From Microcaldota archaeon (lineage in GTDB: Archaea; Micrarchaeota; Micrarchaeia; CAILAH01), in contig JAOAKR010000039.1 in NCBI GenBank assembly GCA_026419815.1, positions 1 to 6,349 on the forward strand: a DNA stretch of 6,349 nt, read 5' to 3'. Within the stretch, counting starts at the first letter, position 1. Each line of letters begins with the position of its first letter. Positions 1 through 5,052 of this stretch are shown piece by piece. The notes beneath the pieces were generated by a model. The model ran no database searches and had not been told where the DNA came from. It saw only the letters and a program-made list of their open reading frames with translations. The position numbers were made by a program, and so were the translations under genes.

Positions 1-362
1 TTCTTTTTGTAAATGTCGCCCGCCTTTTCACACCGCTGCCATACCTCCTGCACGCCTGCCCTGTGCGCCTCGCTTGCAGATGTCCGCACGAACCCAGTGT
101 ATGACAGGCCGAGCGCATCCGCCATCTTCCTGAACAGCTCGGCATTTTGCGCGCACAGCTGTGCGGGGGTTATCCCGAGCGCCTCGGCTGCCTGCACATT
201 TTTCAGGCTGTTCTCGTCAGCCCCAGTTATGAGCGCCACGTCATCCCCACGCAGCCGGCGGTAGCGCGCGATGGCATCTGCCTGCACAAACTCAAGCGCG
301 TGCCCAATATGCGGCGCCGCATTGACATACGGTATTGCTGTTGTAATGTAAAACTTGCCCAC
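1..362 (-). CDS. metG: Methionyl-tRNA synthetase, N-terminal 120 residues (3' end outside window)
   Basis: Charges tRNA-Met with methionine in the cytoplasm, for both initiation and elongation. Only the first 120 codons are in the window; the gene continues past the left edge. The N-terminus reads MGKFYITTAIPYVNAAPHIG, a class I Rossmann start with the HIGH signature at residues 18-21. It is followed by RYRRLRGDDVALITGADENS (34-53), the MetRS TG-x-DE block. Most MetRS have TGTDEHG here; this one has TGADENS followed by LKN, as in a subset of short MetRS-like enzymes (from memory, not searched). The window ends just before the zinc-knuckle insertion would begin. The start is GTG at 362-360: no ATG precedes the conserved N-terminus, and AGGTGAT lies just upstream. 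The gene starts 10 nt after the NFACT stop, so the two are probably one transcript. MetRS identity is secure; the exact subfamily is not. Confidence 0.93.
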   Translation of the reverse strand, partial: MGKFYITTAIPYVNAAPHIGHALEFVQADAIARYRRLRGDDVALITGADENSLKNVQAAEALGITPAQLCAQNAELFRKMADALGLSYTGFVRTSASEAHRAGVQEVWQRCEKAGDIYKK

Positions 363-365
363 ACA

Positions 366-372
366 ATCACCT
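366..372 (-). promoter_or_regulatory. Shine-Dalgarno sequence of metG
   Basis: The minus strand reads AGGTGAT, a seven-base match to the archaeal anti-Shine-Dalgarno sequence, three bases before the GTG start. It begins right after the NFACT TGA stop. It decides the GTG start and fits a downstream gene in an operon, in contrast to the leaderless first genes in this window. Confidence 0.75.
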
Positions 373-1452
373 TCAGCTTGTCTCCAATATTATCTTTCCA
401 CCTTTGAAGCGCGCGCCCGGGAATATCTTTGAGAGCTCGCTTGAAATCTCATCGTCGCTCTTGTGCTGCCTGTGCATTTTTGATGCGGTGTCAAGCATGC
501 GGCCGACATCCTCATAATGTGCGTATATCCAGTCCCCCGCCTGCCTGCACTGCACGGCTTCCGCCTCAAGCTCGGCAAGCCGGGCACGCATCACCTGCTC
601 AGCAACCTCTTTTTTCCGTATGGACACACTGTCCTGCTTTGCCTCAAGCGAGGGGATGCACGCATAGTCAACAAGCTCGCACACGCTGCTGAACTCCTTC
701 TGCGCAAGGCCGGCATATTTTGAGAGCGCACATACCGAGCAATCCCGCACCTCATTGCCTTCCATATACGCAAGGTACCTCTTTTCCGTGCAAACCTCAC
801 GGATTGCGGAAAGCAGCCTTTCCTTCTGCTCTGGGGAAGGCTCTTCACGTGACTTGGGGTCAATGCCTGCGCGTGAAAGCGCTTCCTCCAAGTATTTGGG
901 CGCAAGCGCAACTACTGACATTATCCCTGAAATCAGTGTTGCCTTGCCGTTAAGTGAGAGCTGGCTCCCGCGTGCCGCCAGTGGGGGCACCTTGGATGGC
1001 GGGGGCACATATTTCACGCCTTTGCGGAGCTCGCGCCCGCGCCAGCTCTCCCGCCTGTACACCAGGTCTATTTCATCGCCCACACAGAATATTATGTTTC
1101 CGCTTGAGAACATCTCAAGCACCAGCCTGCACTTTTGGCCCTTGCAGTCAAGAGAAATTACTATTATGCGTTCGGCATCCGGCTGTGAAACGCCCTCAAC
1201 AACAGCATTCTCAATGCGCTTGCGCAGGGCCATTACGAAATTTGACGGCTGCTGCGGTGACGGTATATCGCGCGCGGTCAGCGTTAGGTAATCCGGCAGC
1301 TGCACAACCAACGTGTGCTTCCCGCTTTTGCCGGTGAACTGCAGCTTGAACAAAGACTCAGTGATTTGGTATGCCTTGCCGACCCTTGCGCCGCTAAGCC
1401 TCTCGTTCAGCTCTGCTGCAATGTAAGCATATTCAAGGTCGGCGAGCTGCAT
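373..1452 (-). CDS. NFACT-family protein (RqcH/Rqc2/NEMF-like), short form lacking NFACT-R
   Basis: NFACT proteins (RqcH in bacteria, Rqc2/NEMF in eukaryotes) bind split large ribosomal subunits carrying peptidyl-tRNA and act in ribosome quality control. The NFACT-N domain is clear, including LPDYLTLTARDIPSPQQPSN and ALRKRIENAVVEGVSQPDAE; positions here count from the ATG at 1476. A helix-hairpin-helix-like segment (about 183-205, ending EALSRAGID) and a charged coiled coil (about 285-340) follow. The protein then ends at ILETS, where archaeal homologues usually continue through a second coiled-coil arm into NFACT-R (DUF814). It is therefore about 360 residues rather than the usual 550-700, and the next gene follows after 10 nt, so no broken remainder is present. 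The DR pair often found in NFACT-N appears as ER (102-103). I prefer the ATG at 1452 to the one at 1476, because the latter lies inside the TATA element and the 1452 start matches where homologues begin. The domain call is firm; retained RQC function is uncertain. Confidence 0.88.
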   Translation of the reverse strand: MQLADLEYAYIAAELNERLSGARVGKAYQITESLFKLQFTGKSGKHTLVVQLPDYLTLTARDIPSPQQPSNFVMALRKRIENAVVEGVSQPDAERIIVISLDCKGQKCRLVLEMFSSGNIIFCVGDEIDLVYRRESWRGRELRKGVKYVPPPSKVPPLAARGSQLSLNGKATLISGIMSVVALAPKYLEEALSRAGIDPKSREEPSPEQKERLLSAIREVCTEKRYLAYMEGNEVRDCSVCALSKYAGLAQKEFSSVCELVDYACIPSLEAKQDSVSIRKKEVAEQVMRARLAELEAEAVQCRQAGDWIYAHYEDVGRMLDTASKMHRQHKSDDEISSELSKIFPGARFKGGKIILETS

Positions 1453-1473
1453 ATGGGTATTAAGGCGCTGCAA

Positions 1474-1487
1474 CATTTAAAATAAAG
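1474..1487. promoter_or_regulatory. Shared divergent TATA element for the NFACT gene and the plus-strand gene
   Basis: On the plus strand this reads CATTTAAAATAAAG; on the minus strand CTTTATTTTAAATG. Both are plausible archaeal TATA boxes. Measured from the first T of each box, the plus-strand ATG (1505) is 29 nt away and the minus-strand ATG (1452) is 34 nt away, so both mRNAs would be leaderless or nearly so. The minus-strand form closely resembles the hjc box at 3524-3537. No other promoter-like sequence fits in this gap. Confidence 0.6.
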
Positions 1488-1504
1488 CAATGAGATAGTG
1501 GAGC

Positions 1505-1945
1505 ATGGAGCTTGCACGCAATGAGAAGAAGGCTGGCGCCGAGCAGAAGGCCAGCGAGCTGGTTTCTGAGGCGGGCCCGCTGTCAGACCTGCTTTACAGC
1601 GTGCAAAAGGGCATTGGGAGCATTTACAGCTTCATAATTGAGGAGCGCGAGCGGCGTGCCGCGCTCAAGCGACTTGGGAATGCGCTTGACCTCGCATTCA
1701 CCGATGTTGATGCTGCGTATAAGCGCGCAGGCCTTGGGGTGAGGAAGGATGTGCACGAGGCATTGCAAGGCCTCCGCGACATATATTCACTTGGGGTTTC
1801 CGAGATTGAGGAGGTATCCGCACGCAATATTCCGCTTGATGAGAAGCTTGCCTTGTTCAAGGACATAATTGCGGCAACTGAGATGGGCATAGGCGCGCGT
1901 GTTGAGCTTCTTAAGGCGCGCATTGAAGGCAAGAGAATTGAATAG
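1505..1945 (+). CDS. Uncharacterised all-helical protein, 146 aa
   Basis: I do not recognise this protein. It is the only plus-strand gene here. The sequence is rich in Glu, Lys, Arg, Ala and Leu, with few prolines, no cysteines, and no signal peptide or membrane segment. It looks like a soluble bundle of about five amphipathic helices. Examples are residues 23-60 (from AGPLSDLLYSVQKG into the charged run EERERRAALKR) and 80-104 (DVHEALQGLRDIYSLGVSEI). No metal-binding or catalytic motif is visible. The ATG at 1505 is the only reasonable start: an in-frame TAG lies at 1496-1498 and a TATA box sits 29 nt upstream, implying a leaderless message. GGAG is present but only one base from the ATG, too close to act as a ribosome binding site. 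Codon use matches the neighbours (GCG/GCA, GGC, AAG, CGC). Divergent transcription with NFACT suggests co-regulation, but gives no function. Confidence 0.75.
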   Translation: MELARNEKKAGAEQKASELVSEAGPLSDLLYSVQKGIGSIYSFIIEERERRAALKRLGNALDLAFTDVDAAYKRAGLGVRKDVHEALQGLRDIYSLGVSEIEEVSARNIPLDEKLALFKDIIAATEMGIGARVELLKARIEGKRIE

Positions 1946-1996
1946 CGATATCATGTGCCTTGCCTTTGCAACCCGATTATCCAATGGCTTGGCTCC

Positions 1997-2037
1997 CTTT
2001 GTTGCTTTTAGGCGGTGCGCACCCTTAGTGCGATTTT
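1997..2037 (+). terminator. Putative terminator in the convergent gap
   Basis: The 94-bp gap between the plus-strand gene and the trm5 stop contains the T-rich stretch TTTGTTGCTTTT (1998-2009). A five-base-pair hairpin follows: CGCAC (2018-2022), loop CCTTA, GTGCG (2028-2032), then ATTTT. Both elements favour termination of the plus-strand transcript. On the minus strand the hairpin is not followed by a T tract, so no trm5 terminator is evident here. Confidence 0.4.
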
Positions 2038-2039
2038 CA

Positions 2040-3035
2040 TCATTCAAGGACTCGTATGTCAAGAACGTGCTGGTCGGTTTCCGGGGAGTAAGTGCGCACC
2101 CTGCGGGAATATGCAATCTCGCAGGGCCTGCCAAGCAGGCGCCTTGCCTCGCTTGCAAGCGCATCCTCCCCACCCTTCTGGCAGAATGCGTAGACGTGGA
2201 CGATACAGCCCGCTCTTGCAGTGTGCGCTACGTAAGGAAGAAACGAGAGCGCATCTTTGGGCAGCGGCATCACTATGCGGTCTGCCCAGCCCCAGAACCG
2301 CCTGTCCTTGAGGACTTCGCGCACGTCGCCCTGGATCGGCACGACGTTCTTCAGCTTGTTGAGGCGCACGTTCTCAACTGCATACTTGTGGCCGTCGGGA
2401 TTGAGCTCAATTGAGTAAACGCGTGCAGACGGCTGCATCTTGGCAATGATTATTGCGAATGGTGCGGCGCCACCGAACAGTACGAGCACGTTCTCTCCCT
2501 CACCCACCTGCTGCGCTATGCGAAGGCGCTCGTGCGACAGCCTGGGTGAGAAATACACTTTTGACACGTCAATCAGGAACTTGCACCCGTGCTCACGGTG
2601 GAGTGTCTCTGTCTTCTCCTCCCCAGCAATGTGCCTCACCCGGCGCACACGATACTCGCCGCTGACGCCGCTCTCCTTTGCGACCACAGTCTTGATGCTC
2701 TTGTGCATGCGCAGCAACGTCTCTCCTATCTCGCGCTCGCGCGGCCTCATCGCGTCAGGGATCTCAATAACTGCAATGTCGCCAACTACATCAAATGACC
2801 TCAGGCCGCACCCACCAAGCGCATCACGAAGCGATTGCGGGCAAGAAGAACGCTTTGGCAGGTCAACATCCACTATCTCTTTCCCTTCAAGAAACTGGCT
2901 GCCGACTCCTTTAAGCGGGAATAGCAGAAAATCGCCTTCTCGCCCTATTGCAAAATCCTCGTTGAGCAGGCCAAGCCTGACAAGCTCCCTGCGTGTCTCC
3001 TCACCATTTTTCTTGCCAACTTTAAGCGCAAGCAT
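2040..3035 (-). CDS. trm5: tRNA (guanine37-N1)-methyltransferase, Trm5 family
   Basis: Trm5 methylates N1 of G37, next to the anticodon, using S-adenosylmethionine. m1G37 prevents +1 frameshifting, notably on tRNAs reading CCN, CUN and CGN. Positions here count from the ATG at 3035. The order is that of archaeal Trm5: N-terminal domain (MLALKVGKKNGEETRRELVR at 1-20, then GREGDFLLFPL), a second domain opening FDVVGDIAVIEIP (81-93), the YFSPRL-x2-ER block (161-170), SAM motif I as VLVLFGGAAPFAI (183-195), the acidic ribose-binding motif ELNP (210-213), and MPLPKDALSFL (256-266) in the catalytic NxP-type loop. Motif I lacks the usual DMFAG-x-GPF form, but the fold pattern is intact. Length is 331 aa, normal for the family. 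This ATG matches where Trm5 proteins start, and GGTG lies seven bases upstream; the frame stays open to a GTG at 3095. The gene follows hjc and a tiny leader ORF and is probably co-transcribed with them. Confidence 0.92.
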   Translation of the reverse strand: MLALKVGKKNGEETRRELVRLGLLNEDFAIGREGDFLLFPLKGVGSQFLEGKEIVDVDLPKRSSCPQSLRDALGGCGLRSFDVVGDIAVIEIPDAMRPREREIGETLLRMHKSIKTVVAKESGVSGEYRVRRVRHIAGEEKTETLHREHGCKFLIDVSKVYFSPRLSHERLRIAQQVGEGENVLVLFGGAAPFAIIIAKMQPSARVYSIELNPDGHKYAVENVRLNKLKNVVPIQGDVREVLKDRRFWGWADRIVMPLPKDALSFLPYVAHTARAGCIVHVYAFCQKGGEDALASEARRLLGRPCEIAYSRRVRTYSPETDQHVLDIRVLE

Positions 3036-3036
3036 A

Positions 3037-3111
3037 TCAGCGCACCATTTCGCGTACGGGCAACTTGCCTTCCGACAAAGCATAGGCAGAAGCACCGGGG
3101 CTGCCTGCCAT
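3037..3111 (-). CDS. Candidate 24-codon leader ORF upstream of trm5
   Basis: This small ORF starts MAGSPGASAYAL and ends LPVREMVR. It is supported by the strongest Shine-Dalgarno sequence in the window, GGGAGGAG, five bases before its ATG. Its TGA ends one base before the trm5 ATG (TGA-T-ATG), a layout typical of termination-reinitiation coupling. It begins 17 nt after the hjc stop. It has two CCC proline codons (codons 5 and 18) and two CGC arginine codons, one directly before the stop; codons of these types are read by tRNAs that carry m1G37. The trm5 reading frame is the +1 frame relative to this ORF and is open throughout. The peptide resembles no family I know, so a cis-acting leader role is more likely than a functional peptide. 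It might also be a chance ORF. Confidence 0.45.
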   Translation of the reverse strand: MAGSPGASAYALSEGKLPVREMVR

Positions 3112-3116
3112 TGCTG

Positions 3117-3124
3117 CTCCTCCC
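3117..3124 (-). promoter_or_regulatory. Strong Shine-Dalgarno sequence of the trm5 leader ORF
   Basis: The minus strand reads GGGAGGAG and contains a full GGAGG core, spaced correctly for the ATG at 3111 but about 80 nt from the trm5 ATG. The GTG at 3095, an alternative trm5 start, is some 20 nt downstream, too far for efficient direct use. Ribosomes recruited here should therefore translate the leader ORF first. Confidence 0.6.
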
Positions 3125-3128
3125 ATCG

Positions 3129-3506
3129 TCACACCAGCTGGTCAATCGTGCGGCCGATCATCTCGGCCTTCTCAAGCGAGATTGACGCGTTCTCGCTCAG
3201 CTCTGAAAGGCGTATGAACAGCCAGCCCTTGCGCGGCACCCGCCAGGCAACATAGGCGGACACGCTCGTCTTCCCCTCCCATTCCTTGAGCAGTTCAAAC
3301 TGCTCCCTGCGCAGGGCGAGCCGGCCGCTGTTCCACGCCTTGCACTCAAATACATAGCTCTCGCTTTTCCTGAACGCCAGGAGGTCGGGTGCTGTTGTAT
3401 ACACGCCTGAGCCGGCTGCGCGCACCACCATAAACCCCTTCTGCACCAGGAGGTCCGCAAGCTCACGCTCAAACCGCGCCCCCTTTGAATAGCTCTTTAT
3501 AGGCAC
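3129..3506 (-). CDS. hjc: Holliday junction resolvase Hjc
   Basis: Hjc is the archaeal structure-specific endonuclease that cuts four-way junctions symmetrically during homologous recombination and fork repair. It works as a homodimer with a Mg2+-dependent PD-(D/E)XK nuclease fold. The 125-aa length is typical. The active-site residues are present: E13 in KGARFERELADLL, S33 in RAAGSGVYTTAPDLLAF, D41 of the APDLLA motif, E54 and K56 in YVFECKAW, and Q69 in LRREQFELL. The start is GTG at 3506-3504. It gives the usual short N-terminus, and a TATA box lies 30 nt upstream, so the message is probably leaderless. Hjc appears to be the first gene of a small operon with the leader ORF and trm5. In the same frame, the region after its TGA stays open into trm5, which is probably coincidence. 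The tail after residue 110 is not part of the conserved core. Confidence 0.93.
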   Translation of the reverse strand: MPIKSYSKGARFERELADLLVQKGFMVVRAAGSGVYTTAPDLLAFRKSESYVFECKAWNSGRLALRREQFELLKEWEGKTSVSAYVAWRVPRKGWLFIRLSELSENASISLEKAEMIGRTIDQLV

Positions 3507-3523
3507 GGGAAGATTATGCCCGG

Positions 3524-3537
3524 CAAATTAAATAAAG
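3524..3537. promoter_or_regulatory. TATA box of hjc, possibly bidirectional
   Basis: The minus strand reads CTTTATTTAATTTG, nearly the same as the NFACT box (CTTTATTTTAAATG). It lies 30 nt before the hjc GTG, placing transcription start at or next to the start codon. On the plus strand the element reads CAAATTAAATAAAG. Used that way it would start a transcript near 3557, where the three-hairpin stretch begins. Confidence 0.55.
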
Positions 3538-3557
3538 CGAAGTCAGTGTGGCAAGGC

Positions 3558-3620
3558 GCGGGTATGGCCCGCAAGTGTGCTTCACACGGCCCCACGGGAT
3601 TTTGCGTTTATTGCCCCGTG
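3558..3620. other. Three consecutive perfect hairpins; candidate structured RNA
   Basis: Within 63 nt are three inverted repeats without mismatches: GCGGG/CCCGC (3558-3562 with 3568-3572, 5-nt loop), GTGTG/CACAC (3575-3579 with 3583-3587, 3-nt loop) and CACGGG/CCCGTG (3593-3598 with 3615-3620, 16-nt T-rich loop). A competing outer stem GGCAA/TTGCC (3550-3554 with 3611-3615) could close the first two into a multibranch form. The strand is undetermined. It could be a small RNA from the divergent hjc promoter, or a 3' element of the surface-protein mRNA. It does not fold as a tRNA. GC-rich intergenic DNA can give short stems by chance. Confidence 0.3.
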
Positions 3621-3642
3621 CACCTGCGTTAAGGCGCGGTCG

Positions 3643-3663
3643 CTCAAACAAAGTGCAAGAAAG
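3643..3663 (-). terminator. T-rich terminator after the surface-protein gene
   Basis: Just after the TAA stop of the gene ending at 3666, the minus strand has three pyrimidine-rich T clusters, CTTTCTTG, CACTTTG and TTTGAG. Archaeal RNA polymerase commonly terminates at such U-rich stretches without a hairpin. The placement is right; the tract is only moderately strong. Confidence 0.35.
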
Positions 3664-3665
3664 CC

Positions 3666-4907
3666 TTACCTGCCCTCCGGGAGCTTCTGCGTGGCTGAAA
3701 CTATTTCCTCGCCCATTATGTCAACTGTGAAGTCAAGCGGCTGCAAAGTGCCCTCACCTGCACCCAGCGGCACCCACACTGTAAGCGACATATCATTTAC
3801 GTAATACTCGTAATCGCCAGCCGTTACGGAAACGCCACCTGTGGTCACATTCGCGAGCCTGTACACGTATTTGTGCAGCGGTGTGTATGAGTAGCCGCTA
3901 AATGCGCTCGCAACCGCATCATCACTGAGGTTGCCGCTAAATGCAAGCTCAAGCATCGGCATTGAGAACGTGACTTCCGTGCTGTTGCCAGCAGCACTAT
4001 GTATTGCATCGCTCACCTCATCCTCGGTGTACGAATAGTTGCTATACAGGATCACCCTGCTCATCTGGACAGCCTTGACGCCTTCAAGCTCGCGCTTAAG
4101 CTGCTCAGCCTCCTCATCGGTGAGTGCGCGGCTCAAATATACCGTGTCATCCCTTATGAAATTGGTTTGCACATCCCTTGCGCCAATCGCCTCAAGCGCA
4201 CTTACAAGCCCCTGTATGGACTCGTTCACCGCGACGCGGTCGCGCCAGCTGAAGAACAGCCTCGCATAATACTTGTCCCCCAGCGAGCTTATGGCAACGG
4301 GCAGCCTAACATCCCTCTCAATGGCAAGCAGCGTGAGCTTGCCTGCAACCACCTGCCCATCATATATTTGCACAAGCGCCTTGAATGGGATTTTTGAGCC
4401 GACCTTGTACGGATACATTATAACTGTCTTGCTGCGCGGTATCCTTGCACGCACCGTGCCGTTGGCCGTGCTGAAATTAAACTCCTCGCTGCTTGAAACG
4501 TATGCCTCAAGTGCAATTGTTGAGTTTGGGCTCAGCCTCCTCAGCCGCGTGCCAACCTCATACACCTTGCCAGCATCTGAAAGCGCTATTGTCGTATACT
4601 GGGCGTTGCTTGTGTCAACATAAGTTATGGTCCCGTTTGATTGCAGCTGTGAAATGTATTCCGTTGCCTCAGCCGACGGCCCGTATATGCGCATTGCTGG
4701 GCTGTAAGCATCAAGCGTGAGTAGGATATTGCCCGTTGCAACTACTGCCTCTACACTTGCGTTCTCATCACCTGTTGGGGTAGCGGCCGGCAGCTGCTGC
4801 GCGCCTTTGCCCGAGAACCACATGCTTATTGTGGAAAGTATAAATGCAATTGCAACGAGCACCACGATTGCCTGTATTGCCTGGCTGCGAGTTATGCTAA
4901 ATCCCAT
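3666..4907 (-). CDS. Membrane-anchored, sequon-rich extracellular protein of unknown function, 413 aa
   Basis: I cannot assign a family. The N-terminus is MGFSITRSQA followed by one hydrophobic helix (about residues 11-30, IQAIVVLVAIAFILSTISMW). This suggests a signal anchor with a short basic cytoplasmic end and the remainder outside the cell. The ectodomain has no cysteines and ten N-x-S/T sequons (N49, 91, 128, 144, 149, 228, 290, 308, 326, 353), fitting an archaeal N-glycoprotein. Residues 40-215 look mainly beta-stranded. Residues about 230-290 have an alternating helix-strand pattern (SIQGLVSALEAIGARDV, then LTDEEAEQLKRELEGVKAVQ) that suggests a small alpha/beta domain. There is no C-terminal membrane helix. 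I chose the ATG at 4907 because TTTAAA lies 28 nt upstream (leaderless) and the hydrophobic helix follows directly; an in-frame TTG at 4967 is upstream of that promoter. It appears to be a single-gene unit. A role in the cell envelope or attachment is inference. Confidence 0.8.
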   Translation of the reverse strand: MGFSITRSQAIQAIVVLVAIAFILSTISMWFSGKGAQQLPAATPTGDENASVEAVVATGNILLTLDAYSPAMRIYGPSAEATEYISQLQSNGTITYVDTSNAQYTTIALSDAGKVYEVGTRLRRLSPNSTIALEAYVSSSEEFNFSTANGTVRARIPRSKTVIMYPYKVGSKIPFKALVQIYDGQVVAGKLTLLAIERDVRLPVAISSLGDKYYARLFFSWRDRVAVNESIQGLVSALEAIGARDVQTNFIRDDTVYLSRALTDEEAEQLKRELEGVKAVQMSRVILYSNYSYTEDEVSDAIHSAAGNSTEVTFSMPMLELAFSGNLSDDAVASAFSGYSYTPLHKYVYRLANVTTGGVSVTAGDYEYYVNDMSLTVWVPLGAGEGTLQPLDFTVDIMGEEIVSATQKLPEGR

Positions 4908-4928
4908 AGCTTGGATAAAGCCACAAAT

Positions 4929-4936
4929 GTTTAAAG
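4929..4936 (-). promoter_or_regulatory. TATA box of the surface-protein gene
   Basis: The minus strand reads CTTTAAAC. The first T lies 28 nt before the ATG at 4907, so transcription should start at the start codon. This places the in-frame TTG at 4967 upstream of the promoter and argues for the ATG. Confidence 0.55.
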
Positions 4937-4965
4937 CGGTTTGCCCTTGCGGCGCCCTAATTAAC

Positions 4966-5041
4966 AAAAAAATGGCCGATTACTTGTGTGGAGGGCACTA
5001 CCATTTAGGGGCCCCTGCAAAAAATAATCCCGCTGGAAAAA
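4966..5041 (-). terminator. Terminator region after the FKBP gene (three T tracts)
   Basis: Downstream of the FKBP stop, the minus strand has T5 (5037-5041), T6 (5019-5024) and T7 (4966-4972). Serial T tracts are the usual archaeal intrinsic termination signal. A perfect ten-base palindrome AGGGGCCCCT (5007-5016) lies between the T6 and T7 tracts, so the T7 tract follows a GC-rich symmetrical element. The rest of the gap between the two genes holds only the TATA box of the downstream gene. Confidence 0.5.
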
Positions 5042-5052
5042 CTGCTTAGAAT

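Noticed and set aside
755..1291. A plus-strand ORF (178 codons) opposite the NFACT gene
   Set aside because: It mirrors the conserved NFACT-N coding sequence and has a low-complexity Ser/Arg composition, so it is an antisense shadow.
3036..3131. hjc-trm5 fusion by stop-codon readthrough, since both are in one frame with no other stop between them
   Set aside because: One chance in three for the frame and a short open stretch make coincidence likely. Both proteins have normal family boundaries.
2440..3255. A long plus-strand ORF (271 codons) opposite trm5 and hjc
   Set aside because: It is antisense to two well-supported genes, is serine- and arginine-rich, and shows no family features. Long antisense frames are common in GC-rich coding DNA.
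3541..3627. A tRNA-like fold suggested by GTGGCAA and TTGCCCC with two hairpins between them
   Set aside because: The acceptor stem has a mismatch, the middle hairpin has a 3-nt loop instead of seven, and no T-arm with a TTC-type loop can be formed on either strand.
4905..4967. TTG start at 4967 extending the surface protein by 20 residues
   Set aside because: It lies upstream of the TATA box and would put a non-hydrophobic stretch before the signal anchor. The ATG at 4907 fits promoter spacing and topology.
4972..5049. A 25-codon plus-strand ORF beginning MADYLCGGHYHLG in the gap after the FKBP gene
   Set aside because: It has no Shine-Dalgarno sequence, uses codons unlike the neighbours (GGA, GGG, AAA, TTA), and its A runs are better explained as minus-strand terminator T tracts. 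I keep it only as a weak possibility.
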